DNA of 64,000 nucleotides from Aliirhizobium smilacinae (GTDB lineage: Bacteria > Pseudomonadota > Alphaproteobacteria > Rhizobiales > Rhizobiaceae): contig NZ_VDMN01000008.1 in assembly GCF_006335145.1 (NCBI RefSeq), positions 1-64,000 on the forward strand, written 5' to 3'. This document shows positions 1 through 9,951 of this stretch, piece by piece (within the stretch, counting starts at the first letter, position 1; the number at the start of each line of letters is the position of its first letter). The translations under genes and the position numbers were made by a program. A model generated the notes under the pieces. The model made no database searches. It saw only the letters and a program-made list of their open reading frames with translations, and was not told where the DNA came from.

Positions 1-395
1 CGTCGCCCTCGAGACCAAACCGGAAGCCCGGTCTCAATCAGCTTCCGCCAATCTTTCGTGGTTTTCTTTAGAACGAAGGTCATCGTCGCTAGCAGCGCCG
101 CCGCCCTCGTCAGTGACCGGGTTATAGTCGGAACCCCTTTTCCAAGTCAACACGCTTTGTCGCAAAAACTTCAAGAAAACCAGAAAATATTGATTTTAAA
201 GGATTTACCGGATTTCCACAGGGGAAGCCGTCGCCAGAACGGGTTAACCGGCGTTAACTTCGCCGAACGTGCGCCGGACGACTGCGAAACCCGCGCATGC
301 CGCAATGTCCTTGTGCCGAAAAGCAGAAATATGCGATAGCGAGGCTCTCTATATATAGACCTCAGCCCTGCCGGGCCCTTTTCGGAGCGATCGTC
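1..395. other. Left-edge non-coding stretch upstream of purC
   Basis: No gene could be supported here. An inverted repeat GAGACC (11-16) / GGTCTC (30-35) with a nested CCGG pair could be the tail of a terminator for a gene lying to the left. The only long open frames are a short plus-strand frame without family features and the antisense shadow of purC. The last part carries the ribosome site of purC. Confidence 0.4.
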
Positions 396-1343
396 GTGCG
401 CGTCTTGGAAGAAGCTTTTATTGCCGAACTCCCCCAATATTACCGCGGTAAGGTGCGGGAGAACTACGATCTGCCAAGCGGCGAGCGCATCATTATCGCC
501 ACCGATCGCCTGAGCGCCTTCGATCGCATCATCACCTGCATCCCCGACAAGGGCCATGTCCTGACACAGACCGCCCGCTACTGGTTCGAGGCGACGAAGG
601 ACATTTGCCCCAATCACGTGATCGCCTATCCGGATCCTAATGTGGTCGTCGGCAAACGGCTCGACATCCTGCCGGTCGAGATCGTCGTGCGCGGTTATCT
701 TGCCGGCACCACGGGCACCTCGCTTCTCACTCTCTATAAGAAGGGTGAGCGCAGCATGTACGGATTGAGCCTGCCCGATGGCCTGAAGGACAACCAGGCG
801 CTGCCTGAACCGGTGATCACCCCGACCAGCAAGGCCTTCGATGGCGGTCATGATGAACCGCTTTCGCCTGAAGACATTATGGATCAGGGCCTGCTGACCG
901 TCGAACAATGGCAGACGCTTTCGGCCTATGCGCTGGCACTTTTTGCCCGCGGCCAGGAGATGGCGGAAAAACGCGGTCTGATTCTCGTCGATACCAAATA
1001 CGAATTCGGCACCGATGCCGACGGGACCATCATTCTGGCCGACGAGATCCATACGCCCGACAGCAGTCGTTACTGGATTGCCGACAGCTATGAAGAGGCG
1101 TTGCGCACCGGCAGCCGGCCGAAAAGTTTCGACAAGGATTTTGTCCGGGCCTGGGTGGTCGAACGCTGCGATCCCTATAAGGACGAGCTGCCGCCGATTC
1201 CCTCGGAGCTGATCGAAGAGACGGCCGCCGTTTACCGGCACGCATTCGAGATGATCACCGGCACAAACTTCGTACCGGACACGAGCGGCGAAACGGTGCT
1301 GCAACGGATTCGCACCAACCTGGAACCCTATTTTACGAAATAG
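396..1343 (+). CDS. purC: SAICAR synthase (phosphoribosylaminoimidazole-succinocarboxamide synthase)
   Basis: Cytosolic purine biosynthesis enzyme that joins CAIR and aspartate with ATP to form SAICAR. The protein (315 residues) shows family blocks such as YYRGKVRENYDL near the start, IATDRLSAFD, the VRGYLAGT stretch and VDTKYEFG. The length matches the roughly 300-residue form of PurC rather than the short 240-residue form. A GTG at 396 is chosen because GGAG lies 8 bases upstream and translation then begins directly at the conserved N-terminus; an ATG at 297 is open in frame but adds 33 residues without family resemblance. It is followed at 42 bases by a TetR gene of unrelated function. Rhizobia often carry two purC copies, so this may not be the only one. 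Confidence 0.93.
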   Translation: MRVLEEAFIAELPQYYRGKVRENYDLPSGERIIIATDRLSAFDRIITCIPDKGHVLTQTARYWFEATKDICPNHVIAYPDPNVVVGKRLDILPVEIVVRGYLAGTTGTSLLTLYKKGERSMYGLSLPDGLKDNQALPEPVITPTSKAFDGGHDEPLSPEDIMDQGLLTVEQWQTLSAYALALFARGQEMAEKRGLILVDTKYEFGTDADGTIILADEIHTPDSSRYWIADSYEEALRTGSRPKSFDKDFVRAWVVERCDPYKDELPPIPSELIEETAAVYRHAFEMITGTNFVPDTSGETVLQRIRTNLEPYFTK

Positions 1344-1385
1344 AGTTTCCGCCGGAATATGCATATTGAAGAAAGAGGATAGAGC

Positions 1386-1988
1386 GTGCGAAAACCGCGC
1401 CGCAAAGCCGAAGAGACGCGTGAAGACATTTTACGCATTGCCGATGCTCTTTTTCGCGAAAAGGGCATCGCCAAATCTTCCATAGCCGACATCGCCCAGG
1501 AACTGGGCATGTCGCCGGCAAACGTGTTCAAGCATTTTCACTCAAAAACCGTGCTGGTCGACGCAATTTGCGACCGCCACATCAATCACATGATCGGCCG
1601 CTTCGACACGCTCGATACACCTGCGCCGCCGCCCGAAAAGCTTGGCATCATCGTCCGTCGGCTGATGCAGGCCCATCTGGAAGACATTCGCGAGAACACC
1701 TTCTTCCTCGAGATGATCTTCCTCGTGGCAAAGACCGAGCTCGAAAGCGGCTTTCACTACAGGCGGTTGATCGAAGACCTGTTCTTCGATCTTATCCGGG
1801 ACGGTGTCGAAGCCGGCGTCTATCACTGCGCCGACTGTCGGGCGACGAGCCGATACGTCGCAGCGTCCTTTGCCAGCGTTCTCCACCCGGTGTTTCTCGC
1901 CCATGAGACGCAGGCTGAACTCGACGAGCGGTTGAACGGTCTCGTCGCGCTTGCCAATGCCGCCCTGCAAAGCCCGCTTGCAAAGTGA
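1386..1988 (+). CDS. TetR/AcrR-family transcriptional regulator of the adjacent efflux pump
   Basis: A 200-residue protein with an N-terminal TetR helix-turn-helix (about residues 10-55, with the signature GIAKSSIADIAQELGMSPANVFKHF) and a helical C-terminal ligand domain. The start is GTG with a purine-rich AGAGGA site about 7 bases before it. It lies just upstream of, and in the same direction as, a complete RND efflux operon, the usual arrangement for a local repressor that releases the pump genes when it binds a toxic ligand. The arrangement resembles AmeR/AmeABC of Agrobacterium, but identity with that system cannot be decided by reading. The ligand is unknown. Confidence 0.88.
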   Translation: MRKPRRKAEETREDILRIADALFREKGIAKSSIADIAQELGMSPANVFKHFHSKTVLVDAICDRHINHMIGRFDTLDTPAPPPEKLGIIVRRLMQAHLEDIRENTFFLEMIFLVAKTELESGFHYRRLIEDLFFDLIRDGVEAGVYHCADCRATSRYVAASFASVLHPVFLAHETQAELDERLNGLVALANAALQSPLAK

Positions 1989-2141
1989 TGAAAATTAAAT
2001 TACGTCACTTTTTCAACCATGCAGATGCGACCATGAGACCTCTGCCCTAGTTCCGCCGGTATCCTGCCGGCTAATTGCCGCCTTCGCCATATGTATGGCG
2101 GCAATCAAGATATTCGCCCCCGCCCGCGTCTGGAAAAAATC

Positions 2142-3323
2142 ATGATTCTTCGCAAACTGGTGCTCCCACTTCTCCTCGCCACGGCGCTTTCCGCCTGCAG
2201 CGATCAGGGCCAGCAATCCGCCGGCACCGCGCAGCAGAAGCCCGCGTCACCCGTCAGCGTTGTCGTCATGAAAAAGACGGACCGGCCGATCACCAACGTG
2301 CTTCCCGGTCGAGCTGTCGCTTTCCAGACGACCGAGATCCGCCCGCGCGTCAACGGCGCCATCAACGAGATCGCTTTCAAGGAAGGAAGCGAGGTCAAGG
2401 CCGGCGAGGTTCTTTACCAGATCGATGACGACACCTATGCCGCAACGGTTGCCCAGGCGCAGGCTGCATTGCAGAAAGCCCAGGTCAGCATTCCGTCGGC
2501 CCAGGCGAACCTGACCCGTTACGAGAGACTGGTGAACAGCGGCGCAACCCAGATCGAATACGAGAACGCCAAGGTCACGCTGCTGCAGGCCGAGGCGGAT
2601 GTCGAAGCGGCCAAGGCAGCCTTGAATGCGGCCCAGATCGATCTCGACTTCACCAAGATTCGCGCGCCCTTCGACGGTGTGACCACGATTTCCACGGTCA
2701 GCATCGGCAATATCGTCACCGCCAACCAGACGACGGCGCTGACGACCCTGCGCAATATCGATCCGATCTACATCGATCTCATCGATTCCAGCACCAATCT
2801 TCTGGAACTGCGCGCCGCAGTCGCCTCCGGCCGTCTCCATGGCGATCCGCGCACGGCGGATATCAGTCTGATGCTCGAAGACGGCACGAAATACGACCGC
2901 ACCGGCAAGCTCAACATGGCGGAACTCGCCGTCAGCGAAACCACCGGCACATATCAGATCCGCGCCATATTCGAAAATCCCGACCACATCATCCTTCCCG
3001 GCATGTATGTTCGGGCAAGTGTGACGGTCGGCACTGAAAACGGCTACCTCATTCCGCAAAGAGCCGGCACGCGTAACGCCCGTGGCGAGCTTTCGGCAAA
3101 ATTCGTCACCGCCGACAACAAGGTGGAAACGCGGACATTCAGCACCAGCAAATCCTCGGGCAACAACTGGCTTGTTACCGATGGCGTAAACGATGGCGAT
3201 CGCCTGATTGTCGACGGTTTCCAGTGGATCGGCGACGGTGCAGCGGTCCAGCCCGTCGAAGCCACGGTCAACGACCAGGGTTTTGTGGTCGAACAGCCCA
3301 AGGTCGATGAAGCCAAGCCTTAA
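2142..3323 (+). CDS. RND efflux periplasmic adaptor (membrane fusion) lipoprotein
   Basis: Periplasmic adaptor joining the RND pump to its outer-membrane channel. The protein (393 residues) begins with a lipoprotein signal ending in LSAC (lipobox, Cys about residue 18). It then shows a first lipoyl half (RPRVNGAINEI), a long coiled-coil hairpin rich in Ala/Gln (about 85-160), the second lipoyl half (IRAPFDGVTTISTVSIGNIV) and beta-barrel and membrane-proximal domains. ATG 2142 is chosen because the signal peptide starts there; an upstream in-frame ATG at 2091 would bury it. Middle gene of regulator-adaptor-pump-channel. HlyD/AcrA/MexA family; substrate unknown. Confidence 0.92.
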   Translation: MILRKLVLPLLLATALSACSDQGQQSAGTAQQKPASPVSVVVMKKTDRPITNVLPGRAVAFQTTEIRPRVNGAINEIAFKEGSEVKAGEVLYQIDDDTYAATVAQAQAALQKAQVSIPSAQANLTRYERLVNSGATQIEYENAKVTLLQAEADVEAAKAALNAAQIDLDFTKIRAPFDGVTTISTVSIGNIVTANQTTALTTLRNIDPIYIDLIDSSTNLLELRAAVASGRLHGDPRTADISLMLEDGTKYDRTGKLNMAELAVSETTGTYQIRAIFENPDHIILPGMYVRASVTVGTENGYLIPQRAGTRNARGELSAKFVTADNKVETRTFSTSKSSGNNWLVTDGVNDGDRLIVDGFQWIGDGAAVQPVEATVNDQGFVVEQPKVDEAKP

Positions 3324-3373
3324 GGCTGAAGCTCGCCCAGGAACGCGGAACGAACGCGGCAAGGAATTTCGAA

Positions 3374-6300
3374 ATGGCGCATTATTTCATTCGGCGACCG
3401 GTCTTCGCCTGGGTTATCGCAATCGTCATCATGCTGGGTGGCGCGCTTGCCATCAGCACGCTGTCGATCTCGCAATATCCCGATATCGCACCGACCACAG
3501 TACGCATCAGCGCGACGTATAACGGCGCCAGCGCCGAAACGGTCGAGAAATCGGTGACCAGCATCATCGAGGACGGCATGACCGGCCTTGATGACCTGAC
3601 CTACATGACCTCGTCATCTTCGACAGGCAGTGCCAGCGTGACGCTGACCTTCGGCAACAGCATTTTACCGGATATCGCTCAGGTTCAGGTGCAGAACAAG
3701 CTGCAGCTGGTGCAGTCGCAATTGCCCGACGTCGTGCAGAGCCAAGGCATATCGGTTACGCGATCGACCTCGAGCATTCTGATGGTCGGCGCTCTTGTCT
3801 CTCAGGACGGCAAGCGCAGTTCCGTCGATCTAGGCGATATTTTCGCGACCTCGATCGAGGATCAGGTTCAGCGCCTTGAAGGCGTGGGCAGCATCAACGT
3901 CTTCGGCTCCGGTTATGCCATGCGCGTCTGGCTCGATCCCTTCAAGTTGCAGAAATACCAGTTGACCGCCGCCGACGTGACGTCTGCGATCGAAGCCCAG
4001 AATACCCAGGTCTCCGTCGGTTCGCTCGGCGCCCAGCCGGTGACCGACGGCCAGCAGCTGACCGTCACCATGACGGCCCAGAGCCAGCTGACCACCGTCG
4101 ACGAGTTCGAACGCATAATTCTCAAGGTCGAGCAGGACGGCGCAACGGTTCGCCTCAGCGACGTGGCCCGCGTTGAAATCGGCCAGGAATCCTACGGCGG
4201 CAGCTCCCGCTCGAACACCAAACCGGCGACAGGTTTCGCCGTCAACCTTGCTACGGGCGCCAACGCGCTCGATACGGCAGCGCGCGTCAAGGCCGAGCTC
4301 GATCGGGTTGCCGGCTCGCTTCCCGATGGCGTCGAGATCACCTATCCCTACGATACGACGCCGTTCGTGAAGCTCTCGATCGAGAAGGTCGTGCACACGC
4401 TGATCGAGGCGATCGTTCTCGTCTTCGTCGTTCTTCTCATATTCCTGCAGAACCTGCGTGCGACCTTCATTCCTATGATTGCGGTGCCCGTGGTTCTTCT
4501 CGGCACATTCGGCATCCTTGCTTTGACCGGTTACTCGATCAATACGCTCACCATGTTCGCCATGGTGCTGGCGATCGGGCTTCTGGTGGACGACGCGATC
4601 GTTGTGGTCGAAAATGTCGAGCGCATCATGGATGAGGAAGGGCTGTCTCCTCTCGAGGCGACCGAAAAGTCGATGCACGAGATCACCGGTGCGATCATCG
4701 GTATCGCACTGGTCCTGACGGCCGTCTTTATCCCTATGGCCTTTTTCGGCGGCTCCACCGGTATCATCTATCGCCAGTTCTCGGTGACGATCGTCTCCGC
4801 CATGCTGCTCTCGGCGGTGGTTGCCATCGTACTGACGCCGGCACTCTGCGCCACGATGCTGAAGCCGATCGATCACGCCAAGAAGAAGAGCGGCCTAGGC
4901 GCGAAATTCAACCGCGGCTTCGACAAGACGACAAACGGTTATGTCGGCACGATCGGCTATCTGCTCAAGCGTCCACTGCGCGTCATGCTGCTTTTCGCGC
5001 TGATCGTCGGCGGCTGCGGCCTGCTGTTCTCCAGACTGCCGAGCTCCTTCCTTCCCCAGGAAGATCAGGGCGTTCTGATGACGATCATCCAGACGCCGGT
5101 CGGCTCCACGACGGCGCGGACGGAGGAAGTGGTCAAGCAGGTGGAATCCTACTTCCTCGAAAAGGAGAAGGATAATGTCGACGCGGTCTTCGGGGCGCTC
5201 GGCTTCAGCTTCAGCGGCACGGGCCAGAACAACGCCATCGTCTTCACCAAGCTTCGCGACTTCTCGGCGCGTGAGGGAGCCGGCCAGTCTGCGGCCGAGG
5301 TTCTTCAGCGTGCCCAGGGCCATTTCTTCGGCCTGCGCGATGCCCAGGTTTTCGCGCTTCTGCCGCCTGCCATCCAGGGTCTCGGCAATTCCAGCGGCTT
5401 TTCCGTCTATGTGGTCGATAGCGGCAATAACGGCAATGACGCGCTCACCCAGGTCTCGCAACAGTTGATCAGCGAAAGCGCGACCAATCCTCTCATCAGT
5501 TCCTTGCGCACCAACAACCAGCGCAGTGAAACCCAGCTGAAGATCCTGCTCGACCAGGAAAAGCTCGGTGCGATGGGGGTTGATCTTGCGGCCGTCAATT
5601 CGATGCTGGCAACCATATTTGCCGGACGCGACGTCAACGACTTCACCCTCGCCAACGAGTTGAAGCCGGTTTACGTACAGGGCGATGCGCCCTACCGCAT
5701 GCAGCCGGACGACCTCAAATACTGGTATGCCCGCAACACGGATGGCGAGATGGTACCCTTCTCCTCGTTCAGCAAACTGGACTGGGTCACCGGTACGCCG
5801 CAGCTTGCCCGATATAACGGCACAAGCGCCATTTCGCTGGACGGCTCGACCCAGCCGGGCGTCAGCACCGGCGAAGCGATGAACGAGATGGAACGGCTGG
5901 TGACAGCACTGCCAGGCGGCTACACCGTCGCATGGCAGGGCATTTCCTATCAGGAACGTCTGTCCGGTTCGCAGGCACCGATGCTCTACGCCCTGTCCGT
6001 CCTAATCGTTTTCCTGTGCCTTGCAGCTCTTTATGAAAGCTGGTCCATTCCGTTCTCGGTCATCCTTGCGGTACCGATCGGCGTGCTCGGCGCGCTGGCG
6101 GCGGCCTATCTGCTCAGCCAGTCGAATGACGTCTATTTCAAGGTGGGCCTGCTGACGACAATCGGTCTGGCGGCCAAGAACGCGATCCTGATCGTCGAAT
6201 TCGCCAAGGACCGGCAGGCGACGGGTATGGGGCTGATCGAAGCGACCCTCGAAGCCGCCAGACTGCGTCTTCGCCCGATCATCATGACGTCGCTCGCCTT

Positions 6301-6484
6301 CATCCTCGGCGTCGTACCACTGGCGATTGCGACAGGAGCAGGCTCTGCCGCACAGAATGCAATCGGCATTGGCGTGCTCGGTGGTATGCTTTCTGCAACA
6401 CTCCTCGGAATTTTCTTCGTTCCGACGTTTTTTGTTGTCGTCAGGCAGTTATCAAATCGTGAAAAACAGGCGAAGACTAGTTAA
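3374..6484 (+). CDS. RND multidrug efflux pump, HAE1 family inner-membrane subunit
   Basis: Proton-driven inner-membrane pump of the AcrB/MexB type, 1036 residues, the normal full length. It opens with MAHYFIRRPVFAWVIAI, the standard first membrane helix, and shows the fourth-helix proton-relay pair Asp406-Asp407 in GLLVDDAIVVVENVER. Two large periplasmic loops separate twelve predicted membrane helices; the conserved late motif GLAAKNAILIVEFAKD carries the relay lysine. It follows the adaptor gene by 50 bases and precedes the outer-membrane channel by 112 bases, so all parts of a tripartite pump are present. HAE1 pumps export hydrophobic drugs, bile-like compounds or plant phenolics; which of these applies cannot be seen. 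Confidence 0.95.
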   Translation: MAHYFIRRPVFAWVIAIVIMLGGALAISTLSISQYPDIAPTTVRISATYNGASAETVEKSVTSIIEDGMTGLDDLTYMTSSSSTGSASVTLTFGNSILPDIAQVQVQNKLQLVQSQLPDVVQSQGISVTRSTSSILMVGALVSQDGKRSSVDLGDIFATSIEDQVQRLEGVGSINVFGSGYAMRVWLDPFKLQKYQLTAADVTSAIEAQNTQVSVGSLGAQPVTDGQQLTVTMTAQSQLTTVDEFERIILKVEQDGATVRLSDVARVEIGQESYGGSSRSNTKPATGFAVNLATGANALDTAARVKAELDRVAGSLPDGVEITYPYDTTPFVKLSIEKVVHTLIEAIVLVFVVLLIFLQNLRATFIPMIAVPVVLLGTFGILALTGYSINTLTMFAMVLAIGLLVDDAIVVVENVERIMDEEGLSPLEATEKSMHEITGAIIGIALVLTAVFIPMAFFGGSTGIIYRQFSVTIVSAMLLSAVVAIVLTPALCATMLKPIDHAKKKSGLGAKFNRGFDKTTNGYVGTIGYLLKRPLRVMLLFALIVGGCGLLFSRLPSSFLPQEDQGVLMTIIQTPVGSTTARTEEVVKQVESYFLEKEKDNVDAVFGALGFSFSGTGQNNAIVFTKLRDFSAREGAGQSAAEVLQRAQGHFFGLRDAQVFALLPPAIQGLGNSSGFSVYVVDSGNNGNDALTQVSQQLISESATNPLISSLRTNNQRSETQLKILLDQEKLGAMGVDLAAVNSMLATIFAGRDVNDFTLANELKPVYVQGDAPYRMQPDDLKYWYARNTDGEMVPFSSFSKLDWVTGTPQLARYNGTSAISLDGSTQPGVSTGEAMNEMERLVTALPGGYTVAWQGISYQERLSGSQAPMLYALSVLIVFLCLAALYESWSIPFSVILAVPIGVLGALAAAYLLSQSNDVYFKVGLLTTIGLAAKNAILIVEFAKDRQATGMGLIEATLEAARLRLRPIIMTSLAFILGVVPLAIATGAGSAAQNAIGIGVLGGMLSATLLGIFFVPTFFVVVRQLSNREKQAKTS

Positions 6485-6596
6485 ATCCGTTTACCAGTGG
6501 GTGGCATTCTGTCATCGACTCTGATTACGGTCGCCAGTTCAATTATGTCGGCTCCGCGACGGGCGGGCTTGTAAGTAAGGGCTTTGGGACAAAAAT

Positions 6597-8039
6597 ATGA
6601 TTTCCACTCGCGCAGCCGCCCCCCTCGTACTGCTTCTTCTGTCCAGCTGCACACTTGGTCCAGACCATACTGCACCGCAGATTTCGCTTCCGGCAAAGTT
6701 TGCCGAAGGCTCCGCCACCAGCAATGGTGACGTCGCCAAGAATGCCTGGTGGACAGCATTCTCCGACACACGCCTGAATGGTTATGTCAATCAGGGCCTG
6801 TCGCAGAACCTCGATGTTCTCCAGGCGCTGGAACGTATCAATCAGGCACAGGCAGCTGTCATCAGCGCCGGCGCTGGTGGATTGCCGTCGCTCGATCTCA
6901 GCGCCCAGGGAAGCCGCAGCGGCGCAGATCGACTGGGCGGCACCCCGAGCGCGAGCGCACTTGCCGAACAGACTTCGGTTTCCGGCGGTCCGACGGCCTC
7001 CTGGTTCCTCGACCTCTTCGGCCTCTATCGCCGTTCGAAGGAAGCCGCACTTGCAGATCTCGACGCAAGCTATGCCAGCGTTGATGTCGCACGCTTGGCG
7101 TTGCTGTCTTCCGTAGCCGGCGCCTACATTGATGTGCGTTTCTATCAGGAACGCATCGCGCTTACCCGCCAGAACCTTGATTCGCGTCGCGAAACACTGA
7201 ACCTCACAAAGCTTCAGCTCGAAGCCGGCGCGGCATCGCGTCTGGACGTCGTCCAGGCCGAAGGTCTGGTCAATTCGACGCTGTCTGAACTGCCGGGCCT
7301 CGAAACCCAGTTCCGTCAGGCCGCGCACCGCATCGCGACCCTGCTCGGCTTGCCGGCATCCTCGCTGATCGCCGACCTGCAGCGTGGCGCACGCCAGCCG
7401 GTTGCCCGCTTCAGCCCGAAATCCGGCGTACCGGCCGACTTGATCCGCAACCGTCCCGACGTTCGCGCCGCTGAACGGAACCTTGCAGCAGCAAGCGCGC
7501 GCATCGGCGTAGCGGAGGCACAGCTCTACCCGTCCATTTCTCTGGGTGGCTCGATCACCCCGTCCTACGTTAAGGGCGGCGGCGAAAGCGGCATCCTGTC
7601 CTGGTCCTTCGGTCCTCAGCTTTCACTGCCGATCTTCGATGGCGGCGCGCTTAAGGCGAACGTCAAGTCGTCTGAATCGGCTGCCCGTGAATCCTATCTG
7701 TCATGGAAGCAGACCGTTCTCGGCGCGATAGAGGAAGTCGAAAATGCGCTGGCTGCAGTTGCCCGCGACGGCCGTACGGTTTCAGCGCTGCGTGCAACTG
7801 TGAAATCCTACCAGGAAGCCCTCGAGCTTGCGACGGCAAGCTACCGCGACGGCGCATCCTCGCTGCTCGACGTTCTCGACGCCCAGCGTCAGGTTTCGAC
7901 GGCGCAGGCCAACCTTGCCGCTGCCGTTCAGACGATGGCGCAGGATTACGTCTCGCTCAACGTTGCCATCGGCGGCGGATATGCCGTTGGTTCGACGGCA
8001 AAGACCGAGGTTGCGTCTGCCAAGGTCGTCAAGGACTAA
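6597..8039 (+). CDS. Outer-membrane efflux channel lipoprotein, NodT/OprM family
   Basis: TolC-like channel that completes the tripartite pump. The 480-residue protein has a lipoprotein signal ending in SSC followed by TLGPDH, typical of the OprM/NodT branch, and two repeated outer-membrane-efflux halves. Conserved pieces include WWTAFSD, the LEAGAASRLDVVQAE repeat motif and its second-half counterpart YRDGASSLLDVLDAQRQ, and LIRNRPDVRAAERNLAAA. The start at 6597 places the lipobox at the right distance. A strong bidirectional terminator follows 50 bases after the stop, marking the end of the operon. Confidence 0.93.
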   Translation: MISTRAAAPLVLLLLSSCTLGPDHTAPQISLPAKFAEGSATSNGDVAKNAWWTAFSDTRLNGYVNQGLSQNLDVLQALERINQAQAAVISAGAGGLPSLDLSAQGSRSGADRLGGTPSASALAEQTSVSGGPTASWFLDLFGLYRRSKEAALADLDASYASVDVARLALLSSVAGAYIDVRFYQERIALTRQNLDSRRETLNLTKLQLEAGAASRLDVVQAEGLVNSTLSELPGLETQFRQAAHRIATLLGLPASSLIADLQRGARQPVARFSPKSGVPADLIRNRPDVRAAERNLAAASARIGVAEAQLYPSISLGGSITPSYVKGGGESGILSWSFGPQLSLPIFDGGALKANVKSSESAARESYLSWKQTVLGAIEEVENALAAVARDGRTVSALRATVKSYQEALELATASYRDGASSLLDVLDAQRQVSTAQANLAAAVQTMAQDYVSLNVAIGGGYAVGSTAKTEVASAKVVKD

Positions 8040-8088
8040 AAGCTGCGGCCGGTCCGCCGGCCTCGCTTCTTACATCCGGCACAACAAA

Positions 8089-8120
8089 AAAACCTCCGCA
8101 GCGCAAGCTTCGGAGGTTTT
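8089..8120. terminator. Bidirectional rho-independent terminator between efflux operon and efp
   Basis: Arms AAAACCTCCG (8089-8098) and CGGAGGTTTT (8111-8120) form a perfect 10-bp stem with a 12-base loop. T-runs lie on both sides, so it can end the plus-strand efflux operon and the minus-strand efp transcript, which converge here. Confidence 0.85.
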
Positions 8121-8163
8121 TTAATGCGGTCTGGAATGCCGGGGACGATGCCCCGGCAGATTT

Positions 8164-8733
8164 TTAGTTCTTGGCGCGTTCGACGTAGGAATTGTCTTCC
8201 GTCGCGATGACGACGCGGGTGCCGGCATCGATATGCGGCGGGACGGCAGTGCGGATACCGTTGGACAGCATCGCCGGCTTGTAGGACGACGATGCCGTCT
8301 GGCCCTTGACGACCGGCTCGGTCTCGGTGATTTCGAGCGTCACGTGGCGCGGCAGCTGCAGAGCAAGCGCGATGCCTTCGTGCATCGACAGAATGCAGGT
8401 CATGCCTTCCTGCAGGTAGGCCTTCTGGTCGCCCATCGTGTCGACGTCGACAACGAGCTGGTCGTAGTTTTCAGGATTCATGAAGTGGAAGCCTTCGCCA
8501 TCTTCATAAAGGAACTGGTGGTTGACGTCCTCGACGAAGGCGCGCTCGACCTGCTCGGTCGTACGCCAGCGCTCCGACACCTTCACGCCATCGACGATGC
8601 GACGCATGTTGACCTGGGTAACAGGTGTGCCCTTGCCGGGGTGGAAGTTCTCGGCAGTAAGAACGACATAGAGCTTGCCGTCTACATCGATGACGTTGCC
8701 CTTGCGGACGGAAGAGGCGATGACCTTGACCAT
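8164..8733 (-). CDS. efp: Translation elongation factor P
   Basis: EF-P (189 residues, standard length) binds the ribosome between the P and E sites and relieves stalling at proline stretches. The modified lysine sits exactly at position 34 in HPGKG, the context used by the EpmA/EpmB (beta-lysyl) pathway. The KOW-like N-domain and two OB-fold domains are complete, with VEDVNHQFLYEDGEGFHFMN and the C-terminal NGIRTAVPPHIDAGTRVVI region. The gene is divergent from epmA-epmB, 153 bases apart, so substrate and modification enzymes are adjacent. Start is an ATG giving the usual MVKVIASSVRKGN opening. Confidence 0.97.
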   Translation of the reverse strand: MVKVIASSVRKGNVIDVDGKLYVVLTAENFHPGKGTPVTQVNMRRIVDGVKVSERWRTTEQVERAFVEDVNHQFLYEDGEGFHFMNPENYDQLVVDVDTMGDQKAYLQEGMTCILSMHEGIALALQLPRHVTLEITETEPVVKGQTASSSYKPAMLSNGIRTAVPPHIDAGTRVVIATEDNSYVERAKN

Positions 8734-8886
8734 AAGAGTTCCTTGTAACTCGGCCGGCCACGTCGTAGATGACTGGCGAAATGGCCGTGGAGATGCTTTT
8801 CAGGTTTCCTTGCCGGCGCAACTAACGCAAAATCCGCCAAATAGCCAGCCCCGGCATTGGCCGACAAGCCGAAGAAAGCTCGTCTG

Positions 8887-9951
8887 ATGAACCGCCCCGG
8901 CGTATCCGCACCTCCCTGGTGGAGCAAAACGGCCCATGCCGACCGCCGGCCGTTTCTGATCGGCCGCAACAAGGTTCAGTCGGCGCTGCGCAGCTATTTC
9001 GAGAAGGGCGATTTCATTGAGGTCGACACCGCGACCCTGCAGGTATCTCCCGGCAATGAGACGCATCTCCATGCTTTTGCAACCGAAGCGCTGACGATCG
9101 ACGGTCGCGCGGCACCGCTTTATCTTCACACCTCGCCGGAATTCGCCGCTAAGAAGCTGCTTTCCGCCGGTGAGAGCCGCCTCTTCACCTTCGCACATGT
9201 CTATCGAAACCGCGAGCGCGGGCCGTTGCACCATCCAGAATTCACCATGCTGGAATGGTACCGCGTCGGGGAAGATTACGAGCAGCTGATGGCCGATTGC
9301 GCCGACATGCTGAAGCTTGCAGCCGAGACGACCGGCACGACGCGTTTTTCCTTCCGTGGCATGGAAGCAGATCCTTTTGCCGAGCCGGAAAGGCTGACGC
9401 TGGCGCAGGCCTTCGACCGTTTTGGCGGTATCGATCTTCTGTCCTCCATTGCCGCATCGGGCGAGACCGATCGCGATCTTCTTGCAGCATCTGTGCGCAA
9501 TTCCGGCATTCGGCTCGCCGAAGACGACACCTGGGCGGACCTGTTCAGCAAGGTTTTGGTGGAGAAGATCGAGCCGCATCTGGGTCAGGGCCGTGCGACG
9601 ATCCTGTGTGAATACCCTGTCTGCGAGGCAGCCTTGGCAAGGCCTTCCGCCCGCGATCCGCGGGTGGCGGAACGTTTCGAGCTTTATGCCTGCGGTGTCG
9701 AACTGGCCAACGCATTCGGCGAACTGACCGACGCCGCAGAGCAGCGCCGCCGCTTCGAACACGAAATGGCGGAAAAGACCCGCATCTACGGCGAGACCTA
9801 TCCGATCGACGAGGATTTCCTGAGCGCCCTGTCGATGATGCCGGAAGCAAGCGGTGCCGCTCTCGGCTTCGACCGGCTGGCCATGCTGGCGACCGGAGCG
9901 ACACGTATCGACCAGGTCATGTGGGCGCCGGTGGCGGAGGTGCTGTCTTGA
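8887..9951 (+). CDS. epmA: EF-P beta-lysine ligase (PoxA/GenX, LysRS paralogue)
   Basis: Attaches (R)-beta-lysine to Lys34 of EF-P. The 354-residue protein resembles the catalytic core of class II lysyl-tRNA synthetase without the anticodon-binding domain. Visible class II motifs are HTSPEFAAKKLL, the FTFAHVYRNRERGPLHHPEFTMLEWYR block (motif 2) and SGAALGFDRLAML (motif 3). ATG 8887 is preferred over a TTG 30 bases upstream because GAAGAAAG precedes it and the upstream residues are basic filler. Its stop overlaps the proposed start of epmB, showing translational coupling. Divergent from efp. Confidence 0.93.
   Translation: MNRPGVSAPPWWSKTAHADRRPFLIGRNKVQSALRSYFEKGDFIEVDTATLQVSPGNETHLHAFATEALTIDGRAAPLYLHTSPEFAAKKLLSAGESRLFTFAHVYRNRERGPLHHPEFTMLEWYRVGEDYEQLMADCADMLKLAAETTGTTRFSFRGMEADPFAEPERLTLAQAFDRFGGIDLLSSIAASGETDRDLLAASVRNSGIRLAEDDTWADLFSKVLVEKIEPHLGQGRATILCEYPVCEAALARPSARDPRVAERFELYACGVELANAFGELTDAAEQRRRFEHEMAEKTRIYGETYPIDEDFLSALSMMPEASGAALGFDRLAMLATGATRIDQVMWAPVAEVLS

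Noticed and set aside
171..1364. 397-residue open frame on the minus strand
   Set aside because: It is the exact antisense of purC, has no ribosome site or family features, and arises from codon bias in GC-rich DNA.
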